Part shown: in pieces, positions 25,200 through 35,690 of the stretch
Layout: each line of letters begins with the position of its first letter
How positions within the stretch are numbered: position 1 is the first letter of the stretch
Source of the DNA: Tubulanus polymorphus
Taxonomy: Eukaryota; Nemertea; Palaeonemertea; Tubulaniformes; Tubulanidae
Direction: 5' to 3'
Length of the DNA stretch: 60,000 bases
Assembly (NCBI RefSeq): GCF_964204645.1
Contig: NC_134032.1
Location: 8,800,275-8,860,274 of the forward strand
The notes under the pieces: generated by a model
Database searches by the model: none
The model's input: only the letters and a program-made list of their open reading frames with translations
Told to the model about the DNA's origin: nothing
Position numbers and translations under genes: made by a program

Positions 25200-26088
25200 C
25201 AGTTGCAAGTTCCTCTTAAATTCTCATTTCAGTCAGGATGCGCGTTGCTAGGAATTCACTTCCACGTGTGTGCGTTTGTTTGTGTGCGTCTAGCGAAATC
25301 AAAAGAGTCTCATGACAAATATAAGTCCATTACACCATAGATTCTAAGACGAATCCATGGAGTCTGTAAAAACGATCAAAATCGCAGTCATTTACAGTTT
25401 CATTTCGGCAAAATTGGTATTGGTCAGACTGCCAACTACTCAGTTAACCGGGCTAATTGATAAACGATCATCAATTAAAAGTCGAATATGGTTCCCCCTT
25501 GTTTCTATTTTTGGCAAACCGTCGTATACCATATGCGGGCATTATCTTCAGATTACTTCAAAATCAGATTTTTGAAAATGGAGTCGAAATTCCAGACTAT
25601 ATCCTAGTTTATTTTTCTTACTGTGGGTTTATCGACTTATTAACATTACACAGACACTTGTCTTTGAAAACCAAAATGGTCGCTCCAACTGAAATGATTC
25701 GAATATGGCGTCCCCTTTTTCTCCGTTCAAATACATCAGTCATTTCTGGTATTTGCTTGTTAAATAAACATGCAAGATCAGCTTACAGTAACTTAATATC
25801 CGAGGTAAATGAACCTAATGTTGGAAACTAGAGCGAGAAAAAGTTTAAAAAAGATTTTTTCTCAGTTTCAACGCGAGTGCATATTCGACGACAGTTCGCC
25901 AGAAAGCCAGCGGATTACTCTAACTTTACAATCGAACGATACTCTAACCACGGACTCTATAAATTCTTCATTGATTACTTCGTCCGTGTAGATTTATAAA
26001 CCTACTTTCGAAACATGACTTCGCGACTAGATGGCTTTGACGGGGTTCGAACCCAACCGTATCGATCGACATGAAAATGAATCTCGAA
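25200..26088. other. Intergenic, nothing recognised
   Basis: Open frames near 25357-25991 are short, overlap in several frames and show no domain signature. A B-box-like GGGGTTCGAACCC near 26042 may be a SINE trace. Confidence 0.4.
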
Positions 26089-27273
26089 AGCCGCGATTAC
26101 ACGGGTGCGTTTATGGCCTGGGCCGACTGTTCAGATGGGTGCCAAATGGGCCAGTGCCTGTGTGGCCAGACCAAATACATCGGACTACGGCGAGCCAAAT
26201 TTTAGCACGGGACAAACGATTGCGTTTGAATTGCAACTGGCTCCAGAAGTGACTCACTCCGCTTTGTTTAAGCATTTTTTGACGCCTTATAAAACGTTAC
26301 CATTATGAAAGCTAAACAATGTTAACCATTCAGCGTCATTTTACAAACGACAGCCGTAAATCGATGTGCAAAACGTCACAGGTCTATGTGTACACAATCA
26401 AGCTATTTGGCAAACTATTATTGACAAACACTTAGAATGTCTTCCTTTGATTATATAATGAGCTATATTTGAACGTCGAAATTGTATGATGCATTGAATA
26501 TCATTAGAAGACGTATTGTTATGGTAATGGATGTATGATTATATCAGAAGCGGCAGGCATAAGTCGAAATGATAAGTAAATCGGATTATTCGGTCAAAAT
26601 GGCGGATGTATACACGATTTGGAAGTCTGATATAAAAGTAAGACCCTGATATGGAGATGCTGGCGGAATGATGAACCTAACTACGATCTGTGTAGGGCCG
26701 GCGTGAATTTCATCGGCGGCTACAAGCGGTCAATATAAAAATGTGTAAGCATATAACTTCAATATTCAAATGTTTTAGAAAATATGTTCGATATATGGGG
26801 TATGCAGGTTTCATGAGATTATTGAGTGAGTGGTTTTAACGTGTGAGCGCGCTCTCTAATTAAGCCGCGATCACACGAGTATTTTTGGCCCGGAACAACT
26901 GTTCACACGGGTGCTAAATGGGCCCGAGCCTGTTTGGCCCGGGCCAAATTTGGCCCGACCAAAAACGTCGGACCAGGCCCGAGCCAAATTTTAGCACCAG
27001 ACGAATGATTGCGTTTGAATTGCAACTGGCACCGGAAATGATCCACTCCGCTTTGTTTGAGCATTGTTTAGTAACGAGTGAATGGTTTACGTGTGAACGC
27101 GCTCTCTAATTAGGCACGGGCCAAATTTGGCTCGATCCTGATCTGTGCCAATTTGGCCCGGGCCAAATCGTGTCCTTTCGATCGATTGCGGCTTTAGACA
27201 CGCGCTTAATTTGCCTCGAGTCTGATCCGTTCCAATTTTGCCCGGACCAAATCGTCTACGTGCGATCGCGGCT
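26089..27273. mobile_element. Foldback element with AGCCGCGATNNCACG ends
   Basis: The left end AGCCGCGATTACACG is complementary to the right end CGTGCGATCGCGGCT. The interior is rich in GGGCC/TTTGGCCCGGGCC phrases and contains an internal copy of its own left portion from about 26872 (AGCCGCGATCACACG, then TTGCGTTTGAATTGCAACTG as at 26220). A separate 547-bp repeat (26275-26821) is inserted in it. No coding capacity was seen. Confidence 0.55.
26275..26821 (+). repeat. 547-bp dispersed repeat, copy A
   Basis: It starts TTTTTTGACGCCTTATAAAA and ends at GAGATTA, and is nearly identical along its whole length to 33030-33575 in the same orientation. It interrupts the GC-rich foldback. It has no terminal inverted repeat and no ORF, so the class is unknown. 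Confidence 0.75.
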
Positions 27274-27285
27274 GTAAGTCTTGTA

Positions 27286-27694
27286 AAACGCGATATTTCA
27301 CATGCATCGACGCTGTTTTGGTGATAATTTCTTTCTCTGGATATTTCGCATTAACTTATATAACGGGGTTGGGCGACGATGATATGTATCGGGTCGAATT
27401 TCCGGCTGGTCACGAACAACTAAATTAACTTTTACTTCGAAAATCTCGCTGCGCGCGTAATCCGATATTAGAAATGTATATTGCGTAATCGGAGCCGCCA
27501 CACGCGCGAGAAATGTCAAATCACGATTGGTCGGATGCCGCGAACTACGCCCTCTAGTGGTGGTGTAATCAAGCAGCGCGTGTCCGGCTCGATTCGCGTT
27601 CAGATATCGGGATTTCGTCGCTTCGGGAAGACCCATTTCCGAGGTAGAACTCGAGCCAGGAATTTGAACGTTAGAATTGCCGTATTTGTACAAG
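27286..27694 (+). promoter_or_regulatory. Probable promoter/5' UTR of the repeat-rich membrane protein
   Basis: This stretch directly precedes the proposed start codon. It is GC-richer than its surroundings and contains no obvious TATA box. The minus-strand frame across it (27298-27705) has no recognisable domain. The assignment is by position only. Confidence 0.3.
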
Positions 27695-30600
27695 ATGACC
27701 GGCACGGTGGCGCTCGATCAAAAGAATGAGGTTAGTTGATTATATTTCAAACGAATGAGTTTTGTTATATCGAATCGGACTCAGACTTGTTTATCGATGA
27801 AAAAATAAGCGCCAAATCGAATTGTCGATTTCAAATTGATCAGTAATCTGTTTAGCAAAGTGAAATTGATATAAATGAGTATTATTGACGCAACTTAAAT
27901 ATTGACAAAAATAACAACTTCGATTTTTTCACCTCATATGAAACAAGTTTAGTTATTCACATTTACAAGAATTTGCAGGGTTTAGACATGCATAGTGGGA
28001 CGTAATACGAGCCTGTGGCTGTTCTTATCGGCATTTTCAAGGCATTGTGCCCACGCGCTTTAATTAAGTGCGAAGTTCAATAGAATTAGAATCCTATAAT
28101 TGATGATAATACTAATAATTGATAACGATTAATTATTATAGTTCTCAAAGTAATAGATAGTAATTATTAACAAAAATTATAATAACATATATGATGAAAA
28201 TTTTAGTAAAAATATCAACAACGATAATGATAACTAATGATGTTAAAATGATAATGGCGACAAGAGTCAATGACAGTGACTGTACGAATAATTGTATAAA
28301 AATTGTAATAATAGTACTAATAATTAATGAAAAATGATTATTATTATTACGGTACTGATAGTCAATAGTCTTGTGGTACTCATTTGAAATTGATACCATA
28401 TTAAAATCAATTCGATGATTGGTTGATAGTCAATATTAGGGCGGTACGTTATTGATATCACATTCGATTGCAAATTGATTATTGATTAGACTGATATCAA
28501 ATTGATTTTAAGAAAACAATGTAAAATGGAATTGATATTAGAAAAAGAAAAATTGAAATTCATATCGATTGATTAAGTTTTAACATAAAACCTTAATGTT
28601 GCGGTTTATAATTGTTGATATTTCTTGTTCGGCACATAAATGGTATAAGAAATCGATTGTTTCAAACTAGCGTCCAAACCAAGAATGATTATTATTATTA
28701 CGGTACTGATAGTCAATAGTCTTGTGGTACTCATTTGAAATTGATACCATATTAAAATCAATTCGATGATTGGTTGATAGTCAATATTAGGGCGGTACGT
28801 TATTGATATCACATTCGATTGCAAATTGATTATTGATTTGACTGATATCAAATTGATTTTGAGAAAACAATGTAAAATGGAATTGATATTAGAAAAAGAA
28901 AAATTGAAATTCATATCGATTGATTAAGTTTTAACATAAAACCTTAATGTTACGATTTATAATTGTTGATATTTCTTGTTCGGCACAGAAATGGTAAAAG
29001 AAATTGATTGTTTCAAACCAGCGTCCAAACCAAAATATTTAAGTATGGGACCTTAGTATATATATTACTCCCTAAATTTTGTGAAATACTGCTGATAAAC
29101 GGCATCTCAAGGACGAATAAACTATTTTGATCTATTTTTCCGTTTCCGGCCAGAAGTTGCGATGTTTTGCTGAATTCCATGGTTGCGTTTACTACGTAGC
29201 TTATACATTGAACGGATATCTTTATAGAAACAAATTCAGGCTATGTACAACTGAAACCTTCACACGACTGAGACGCTATTTTGAAATTAATATTAAAATA
29301 TTTATCAAAAAATACGTTTATTTCTTTTTTCAGGGTGAAAACGCTTCGTCGGCTGATACTTCAACCGTTACCATGGAAACGACATTCACACCGGACGATA
29401 CTACGTCAGAGCCCTCTGGCGGATTGACGCGTACTAAACACGATACGAGAAGTAAGTGAAACCCGGAAAAGATACGAAATAATTTCTGTGTATCGATTGT
29501 GCAACTGAGCCCTAGATCCAGTGAACGTGAATTAGCCTAGCCAGCGCCGCACCTAGAATTTCCATTGGGCTGGGTTGGAAGGGCAGAGAAAACCGAAAAT
29601 GGGAAATAAGGATACAGGGAAGTTAGGATTAAACGATGATATTTGCAAAAATGGCACTTTCCGAAAATTTCTGCGACTGCACCCTTTGACCCCGCTGAAT
29701 ACGGCCCCGATGGGTTTTACGATCGTTCTAAACGCGGTTAAAGCTCAACAAACCAGCCAAACTCTTTTGTGTTCGGAAATGTAATTAATCTTACTAATAA
29801 CCAGTTTAAAATTATTAGAGTGCTTTTGAAACAGGGTTCTCTGTGGTATTCGCAGCGCTACTGCTGCAAACGAGGATTTCACTTTTGGCAGGCGAGGATC
29901 TACCAGGAGTCGCTTGTAGGTGTAGTTGGTCATCCCCTTTTTCGTCTACGTTTCAATTAAATATGAAGGAACTTTTCTCTTAAATGAATCAACTATTTTT
30001 GGTCGAGTATATTTGGTGGGTGCTGTGATAGTATATGGATTCGGGAGCCTAAAAATCGAGTACAAAGTTCATCAAAAATGAACTACTTTTGACCGGACGT
30101 CCTACTGCTCGTCACGCCATCTGGTGGGATGGCTGGTGTTGCGGATTCCCCAATGCCTTCCTGATCGAAATAACGCATTTCATCGTTCCTGTTGATTTAC
30201 AGAGCTGAAAAATACCAAGCGACTGTCGGCGTCTCAACAAGGTGCCGGCCTGGCAGACAACGAATCCGCAGGAACTACAAGTGTCAACAAACCCGGGCGA
30301 AAATTCAACAAATTCTGCATAATAGCCGCATTTTCACTGGGAATTATTATTGTAGGCAGCGTAGCTGTATTCATCGGTAAGTATAATAGAGTTACAGTGG
30401 AGCCCCAATACAGCAAACTTGACGGGACCAGAATATGTTCGTTATAACCGACAGTTCATTATATGCAGTGTGGAATCAATTAGATTTTTTTAAGTACTTG
30501 GGACGAAAGTCTATATTGGTTATATCCGATGAATCGTTGAATGCGAGTTCGTTATATCGAGGTTCCACTGTATTTCCCAAACACATCGGTTCACCAAGAA

Positions 30601-32644
30601 CCAACGTGTCTGTTCTAGTCGCTTACTCGTGGTTGTTTACACCAAAATAGCCACTAATCTTAATCTCTAGTCACTTGATAGTTCGGACTATATGGCCTTA
30701 ACGGTCATTCCAAAATACAATACTGGACCAAACGTAGTATTTGCAGAACTATTTCATTATAAAGAGCTCGTCTTGTAATCTAACATTGATATTCTTTTAG
30801 TATTTAGATTCCAGCAGCCGAAACAACAGCAGATTACTTCTACAACACCTGGCGCAGACCCAAATCCAGGTAAATATGATAATACTGCCGTCAATCGGCA
30901 CAACTCGGAATCGCCCCTTAAACTTGAACCAACCACACCTTGGAACCATAATTCAATTCTTAACTAATGCCGGAAGCGTCCTTTCAACCCAGTACCCCCC
31001 CCCCCCTATCATGGAACCAGCTCCAACTAGAACCATGCACCGAGACACACCGGAGGTACCCATGCATCTTAGAACGTATTCCTCTCATATTGTGAAACTA
31101 TTCCCTCAGCTAGGAACTACCCGTCAACCGAGGACAATCCCATCAGCTACCATGACCTGCCTCCTGGAACTAGCCTCCCATCAAATTCCTTTCATTCTGG
31201 AACTCCCAGGCTTACAACTAGCAGTACATTCAATCCATTGCAATATCAGAATGGTACAAGTGTCGAAGTGCATTTCATATTTAGAAATGTATATCCAATT
31301 ATCAGACATACCATGGTATAACTGGTTAGATATGACAATGAGTACGTAATATGATAGTATAATCTCGGTAGTATTTGAAAATCATATCAGCCTTGAATAG
31401 CCCCTGCCCCATTTCCCTGGCCCGACTAAACACTAATTGGTCAATTATCTGCTGTTTATGACTGTCTTGTAGGAGGAATTCCACTCCCCAACAACGGCTC
31501 GCGTCAAGTACAAACTGCAACAACAGCAACGCCACCACCGCCACTGCAACAAACTACAGCGAGTATCGATGACGTCGCAACGCCACCATCGTCCACTAAC
31601 AATACGGAAAACCAGGGCAATGATAGAACAACGGATCCTATAATCGGAGGACAAAACTCAGGGTCTGATAGGATGAGGCCACCTTTAAATCGCATGCGTG
31701 GTGGCCCCGGACAGGGTACAGGTCTCCGTGCCATGGTATCTCCATTAGGTGGCAACACAAGTCAGGGTGCAGGTGTTAATACCAGAATTTCCGCTTCAAC
31801 TGGCAGTACTGGTCAGGGAGCAGGCGTTAATAACAGGATCTCCCCTTCAGGTGGCAGCACTGGTCAGGATGCAGGTGTTAATACCGGTGTTAATACAGGT
31901 GTTAATACCAGGATTTCCCCCTCAACTGGCAGTACAGGTCAGGTTGCAGGTGTTAATACCAGGATTTCTCCATCAGGTGGCGGCACGGGACAGGCTGCGA
32001 GTTTCAGAATGAGGGTGTTTCGAGGAAGGGGCAGTATTGGTAGTAATTCAGGCGGTGGGAGCACAGGTGGAGGGAGCACCGGCACTGAAAACACAACTGG
32101 AGGGAGCACGGGCATTGGAAACACAACTGGAGGGAGCACGGGCACTGAAAATACAACTGGAGGGAGCACGGGCATTGTTAATACATCTGGAGGGAGCATG
32201 GGCACTGGAAACACAACTGGAGGAAGCACGGGCACTGGTAACACGGGTGGAAGGAGTACGGGCACTGGAAACATGGGTGGAGGGAGCACGGGCACTGGAA
32301 ACACGGGTGGACGGAGCACGAGCCGCACGAGACAGGCTGCGAGTTTTAGAATGAGGATATTCCAAGGAAGGGGCAGTATTGTTAGTACTTCAGGCGGTGG
32401 GAGCACAAGTGGAGGGAGCACGGGCACTGAAAACACAACTGGAGGGAGCATGGACACTGGTAACACGGATGGAAGGAGCACGGGCACTGGGAGCTCGAGT
32501 GGAGGCAATATGGACACTGGTAACACTGGTGGAGGGAGAACGGGCACTGTTAACACTTTTGGAAGGAACATGCGCACTGGGAGCTCAAGTTCTAATATGA
32601 CGGGTAACAGTAACCCAGACACCGGGGATTTTTTCAACATTTAA
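27695..32644 (+). CDS. Single-pass membrane protein with Gly/Ser/Thr-rich repeat ectodomain
   Basis: Exons 27695-27730, 29334-29451, 30203-30376, 30801-30869 and 31473-32644 join in phase (0,1,1,1) to 522 residues ending in TAA. Residues 1-87 are polar with Thr/Ser-rich stretches and end in a basic cluster (NKPGRKFNKF). One strongly hydrophobic segment, about 88-112 (CIIAAFSLGIIIVGSVAVFI), follows. There is no N-terminal signal peptide, and the basic flank precedes the segment, so a type II topology with the C terminus outside is likely. The C-terminal 390 residues begin with NNGS, a proline run and Thr/Ser, then two repeat blocks rich in Gly, Ser, Thr and Asn that look mucin- or adhesive-like and O-glycosylatable. 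The first exon is the weakest call. If the donor at 30869 is not used, the frame runs to a TAA at 30965-30967 and gives a short form. I do not recognise a named family. Confidence 0.7.
28333..29034. repeat. 351-bp direct tandem duplication
   Basis: Copy 1 (28333-28683) and copy 2 (28684-29034) start AATGATTATTATTATTACGG and end CAAACTAGCGTCCAAACCAA / CAAACCAGCGTCCAAACC. Only scattered substitutions separate them (for example GATTAGACTG versus GATTTGACTG), so the duplication looks recent. It is AT-rich and lies in intron 1 of the membrane-protein gene. Confidence 0.85.
29835..30150 (+). repeat. Dispersed ~300-bp repeat, copy in intron 2
   Basis: It aligns in order with 19150-19460: GCTACTGC, GGCAGGCGAGGATCTACCAG, CTACGTTTCAATT, GGGAGCC, AAAGTTC. 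It ends near GCCATCTGGTGGGAT. Confidence 0.5.
30395..30570. mobile_element. Pogo/Tigger-like MITE with TA duplication
   Basis: The element starts CAGTGGAGCCCC and ends ATCGAGGTTCCACTG. TA flanks both sides (30393-30394, 30571-30572), as expected for Tc1/mariner-superfamily insertion. The CAGTGGAACCTCG-ATATAACGA ends resemble pogo/Tigger derivatives (established knowledge). It is 176 bp, non-coding, in intron 3 of the membrane-protein gene. Confidence 0.7.
31110..31321 (+). other. Possible alternative last exon
   Basis: A TTCCCTCAG acceptor at 31109 matches the phase-1 donor at 30869 and opens about 69 codons ending in TAA (31319-31321). The peptide is Ser/Thr/Pro-rich and contains NGTSVEVHFIFRNVYP, which resembles the end of a SEA domain (a Gly-Ser-Val-x-Val strand). 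If used, it would replace the repeat ectodomain by a short tail. The support is phase and composition only. Confidence 0.3.
31740..32600 (+). repeat. Coding repeats of the membrane-protein ectodomain
   Basis: Block 1 (about 31740-31990) repeats GSTGQGAGVNTRISPS, about five units, with a short GVNT triplication. Block 2 (about 32050-32600) repeats a 10-residue unit, GGSTGTGNTT, about seventeen times. A non-repeat linker, QAASFRMRVFRGRGSI, occurs twice (about 31993 and 32335), so a larger module of linker plus repeats was duplicated. The 30-bp period keeps several frames on both strands open. Confidence 0.85.
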
Positions 32645-32719
32645 CTGTTTAACGTAACTCTATTGCGTGTAGTGGATTCGAAACCCAGTAATGTGCGCTA
32701 TTTTCAGGATATGTATACC

Positions 32720-32896
<177 letters not shown>

Positions 32897-32976
32897 ATAT
32901 TTTGATGTGAATTGATGGGTTTTTATTTTCATGTCTAATTCAAGCTTAAGAAATTGTTGTACGTGATTGTATAGGA

Positions 32977-32982
32977 AATAAA
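32977..32982 (+). terminator. Candidate polyadenylation signal
   Basis: AATAAA lies 333 bp after the TAA of the membrane-protein gene, downstream of the TA microsatellite and just upstream of dispersed repeat copy B. Confidence 0.4.
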
Positions 32983-33029
32983 TACGCATGAGAATAATTC
33001 TATTGTTTAAAACAATTGGTGCGTTATTG

Positions 33030-33575
33030 TTTTTTGACGCCTTATAAAACGTTACCATTATGAAACCTAAACAATGTTAACCATTCAGCGTCATTTTACA
33101 AACGACAGCCGTAAATCGATGTGCAAAACGTCACAGGTTTATGTGTACACAAACAAGCTATCTGGCAAAATATTATTGACGTAGATGTAGAATGGCTTCC
33201 TGTGATTATATAATGACCTATATTTGAACGTCGAAATGTTATATTGCATTGAATATCATTAGAAGACGTATTGTAATAGTAAAGGATGTATGATTATATC
33301 AGAAGCGGCAGGCATAAATAGAAATGATAAGTAAATCGGATTATTCGGTTAAATGGCGGATGTATACACGATGCGGAAGTCTGATATAAAAGTCAGACCC
33401 TGACGTGGGCATGCCGGTGGAATGACGAAGCTATCTACGATGTGTGTAGGGCCGGCGTGAATTTCATCAGCGGCTACAAGCGGTCAATATGAAAATGTGT
33501 AAACATATAATTTCAATATTCAAACGTTTTAGAAAATATGTTTTATATTAGGAGTATGCAAGTTTCGTGAGATTA
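33030..33575 (+). repeat. 546-bp dispersed repeat, copy B
   Basis: It matches copy A (26275-26821) from TTTTTTGACGCC to GAGATTA in the same orientation, with few substitutions. The two copies flank the whole membrane-protein gene as direct repeats. A 25-base match to its start also occurs at 54570-54595. Confidence 0.75.
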
Positions 33576-34974
33576 GCAATTTATAATAGCATAGCTGTCA
33601 TATACGGCTCCATGTCCTCTGATGGCATGTGTATAAGGTGACAATTTAATTCAATTCTTTATTGATCCTTATTACATTGATATTCCGGGATAAAATTCCC
33701 ATATTCAATAAATACAAATTTTAAGATAAATTAACACAACATACATGACACACGGGTAATTCATACAGAACAACATAAGCATGTTATTTTAAATGACAAT
33801 GTCTACTTCAACCCACCCAGACTCAAGACTCTAGGATATCGAGTGACAGCCAAACCCGTGGCCCGGGCCCGGGGACCGGGCCGGCTGGCTAGGCCACACG
33901 ATATGCTCGAAGTCATAATGAAGCAGACATCAGAATAGCTCTTTCTTCATCCATGGAGGCAATGAAGTTGCAGACCAGCTTAGAGGCATAAGTAAATGAA
34001 GTCGGTCGCAAGTTCGCGATCAATTATTGAGAATTTTCAATAAAAAAATTTAAACCACTACTAGAGTCGAAGACCTGTATCATCTACCCAATCGCCAAAT
34101 CTCATCATTCCCCAAATTTCTTAAAACTTCGATTTCAAATTTGCAATTCCACATTAGCTTAGTTCAGAAATTCTACATTTTTTTCCCAGGCGTCAAATAA
34201 TTTTCTAAAATTAATTTTCTTGTTAGATATGTGTACGAATCCCGTCAGTTCCACGATGGTGTGGGTTTAATTTGACTCTGAATCCGTTTCCACAGTTGTG
34301 GGAGTGTAATCTGATTCTGAATACAGTTCCACACTGTTGTGTGGGTTGAATCTGATTCTCAATACAGTTCCACAGTTGTTCCCAGTTCCAAACTAGTTCG
34401 CAAATGAATTTATGTCGAGATAATAACTCGACATGAAATAAAATGGTTTTTTTTCATAAAAGATGTCCCCAGGACGGCGGTGGATCTCGACGGAAAATCG
34501 AATTATGAGGAAAATTTCTGAATTTATGTCGATATACTAGCCGCTTTCATCAGCTTTGGGGTAATGACGCATGCGCATTGCGGAACAATACGGCGCAAAA
34601 TGAGCCCAGTTGCCGCACAAGAAAGCGCACTTTGCGCTGCGTCGAAAAAATATCAAACATCGCCAAGAGCCGAATAATGCGGACGCAAAGTGCGCAGCGC
34701 AGTTTTCGGCTCGTGTGCTGGTGATTTTTCCGGCGCATTTTGCCGTTGTTCGCCAAATATCTGACATGTTCGACATTTTTCGACGCGTATACTATCACGT
34801 GGGAGGGGAATTCTGACTCTGACTCTAGTTCAACAGATACGTCGGTTAAATGCAACTCTTTTTTATCGTGAATTCGCTGGATAGTTTTGCCTTTACTACT
34901 GGGCTGGTTATCAAATATCATTACACGGATAAAATCGTAGAGGAGCCATGTAGGCCAGGTGTAGAATAAAATCA
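33576..34974. other. Intergenic with minor repeats
   Basis: At 33650-33760 the sequence CAATTCTTTATTGATCC and what follows looks like the reversed 3' end of a non-LTR element (weak). At 34250-34390 a roughly 45-bp unit (GTTCCACAGTTGTG, GAATCTGATTCTGAATACA) is repeated about three times. At 34550-34810 a GC-rich patch rich in TGCGC/GCGCA has frames open in both directions but no domain. Confidence 0.4.
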
Positions 34975-35690
34975 ACGAGACGAGTAGTACTGTATACCTT
35001 TTAACTGTTTAATTCAACGCACGAGATTTTGCTTCATCGGGTGATTCAGTAGATGAAGCTGTGTATAGTAGCTTCATTGGGCGATTGAGTAGATGAAGCT
35101 ATAGTGTGCAGTAGCTTCATTGAGTGATCGAGTAGATGAAGCTATAGTGTAAAGTAGCTTCATTGGGTGATTGAGTAGATGAAGCTATAGTGTAAAGTAG
35201 CTTCATTGGGTGATTGAGTAGATGAAGCTATAGTGTATAGTAGCTTCATTGGGCGATTGAGTAGATGAAGCTATAGTGTGTAGTAGCTTCATTGAGTGAT
35301 CGAGTAGATGAAGCTATAGTGTAAAGTAGCTTCATTGGGTGATTGAGTAGATGAAGCTATAGTGTGTAGTAGCTTCATCGGGTGATCGAGTAGATGAAGC
35401 TATAGTGTGTAGTAGCTGGGTGATCGAGTAGATGAAGCTATAGTGTGTAGTAGCTGGGTGATCGAGTAGATGAAGCTATAGTGTAAAGTAGCTTCATTGG
35501 GTGAATGAGTAGATGAAGCTATAGTGTAAAGTAGCTTCATTGGGTGAATGAGTAGATGAAGCTATAGTGTGTAGTAGCTTCAACAGGCGAATGAAGCCGA
35601 TGAAGCTACTATACATCAGCAGCGAAAGCTCGTGCGTCAAATAAAATCGTTAACCTATATATAGTAATATATACTTGTCTCGTTGTATTC
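34975..35690. mobile_element. Foldback element filled with a hairpin minisatellite
   Basis: The ends are inverted: left CAACGAGACGAGTAGTACTG ... CGCACGAG, right CTCGTGCG ... CTTGTCTCGTTG. Between them (about 35025-35600) lie some thirteen tandem units of about 43 bp, with 38-bp variants lacking a TCATT. Each unit contains TAGCTTCAT and ATGAAGCTA, so every unit can fold on itself and with its neighbours. The right end carries GATGAAGCTACT, loop, AGCAGCGAAAGCTCGTG, and the unit seems to have grown from this subterminal hairpin. Confidence 0.75.

Noticed and set aside
27298-27705. 135-residue minus-strand frame over the proposed first exon of the membrane-protein gene
   Set aside because: No recognisable domain; it overlaps the likely promoter and start of a gene on the other strand.
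31939-32640. Antisense 233-residue Val/Leu/Pro-rich frame
   Set aside because: It is a shadow of the Gly/Ser/Thr coding repeats; the 30-bp period keeps the antisense frame open. The sense frame joins upstream exons in phase.
34550-34975. 141-residue minus-strand frame in a GC-rich patch
   Set aside because: Frames are open on both strands over palindromic GCGCA-rich sequence; this is probably a repeat, not a gene.
35025-35600. CRISPR-like array or hammerhead satellite
   Set aside because: Units are contiguous without unique spacers, and the internal units lack the GAAA strand, so it is neither a CRISPR array nor a canonical ribozyme satellite.
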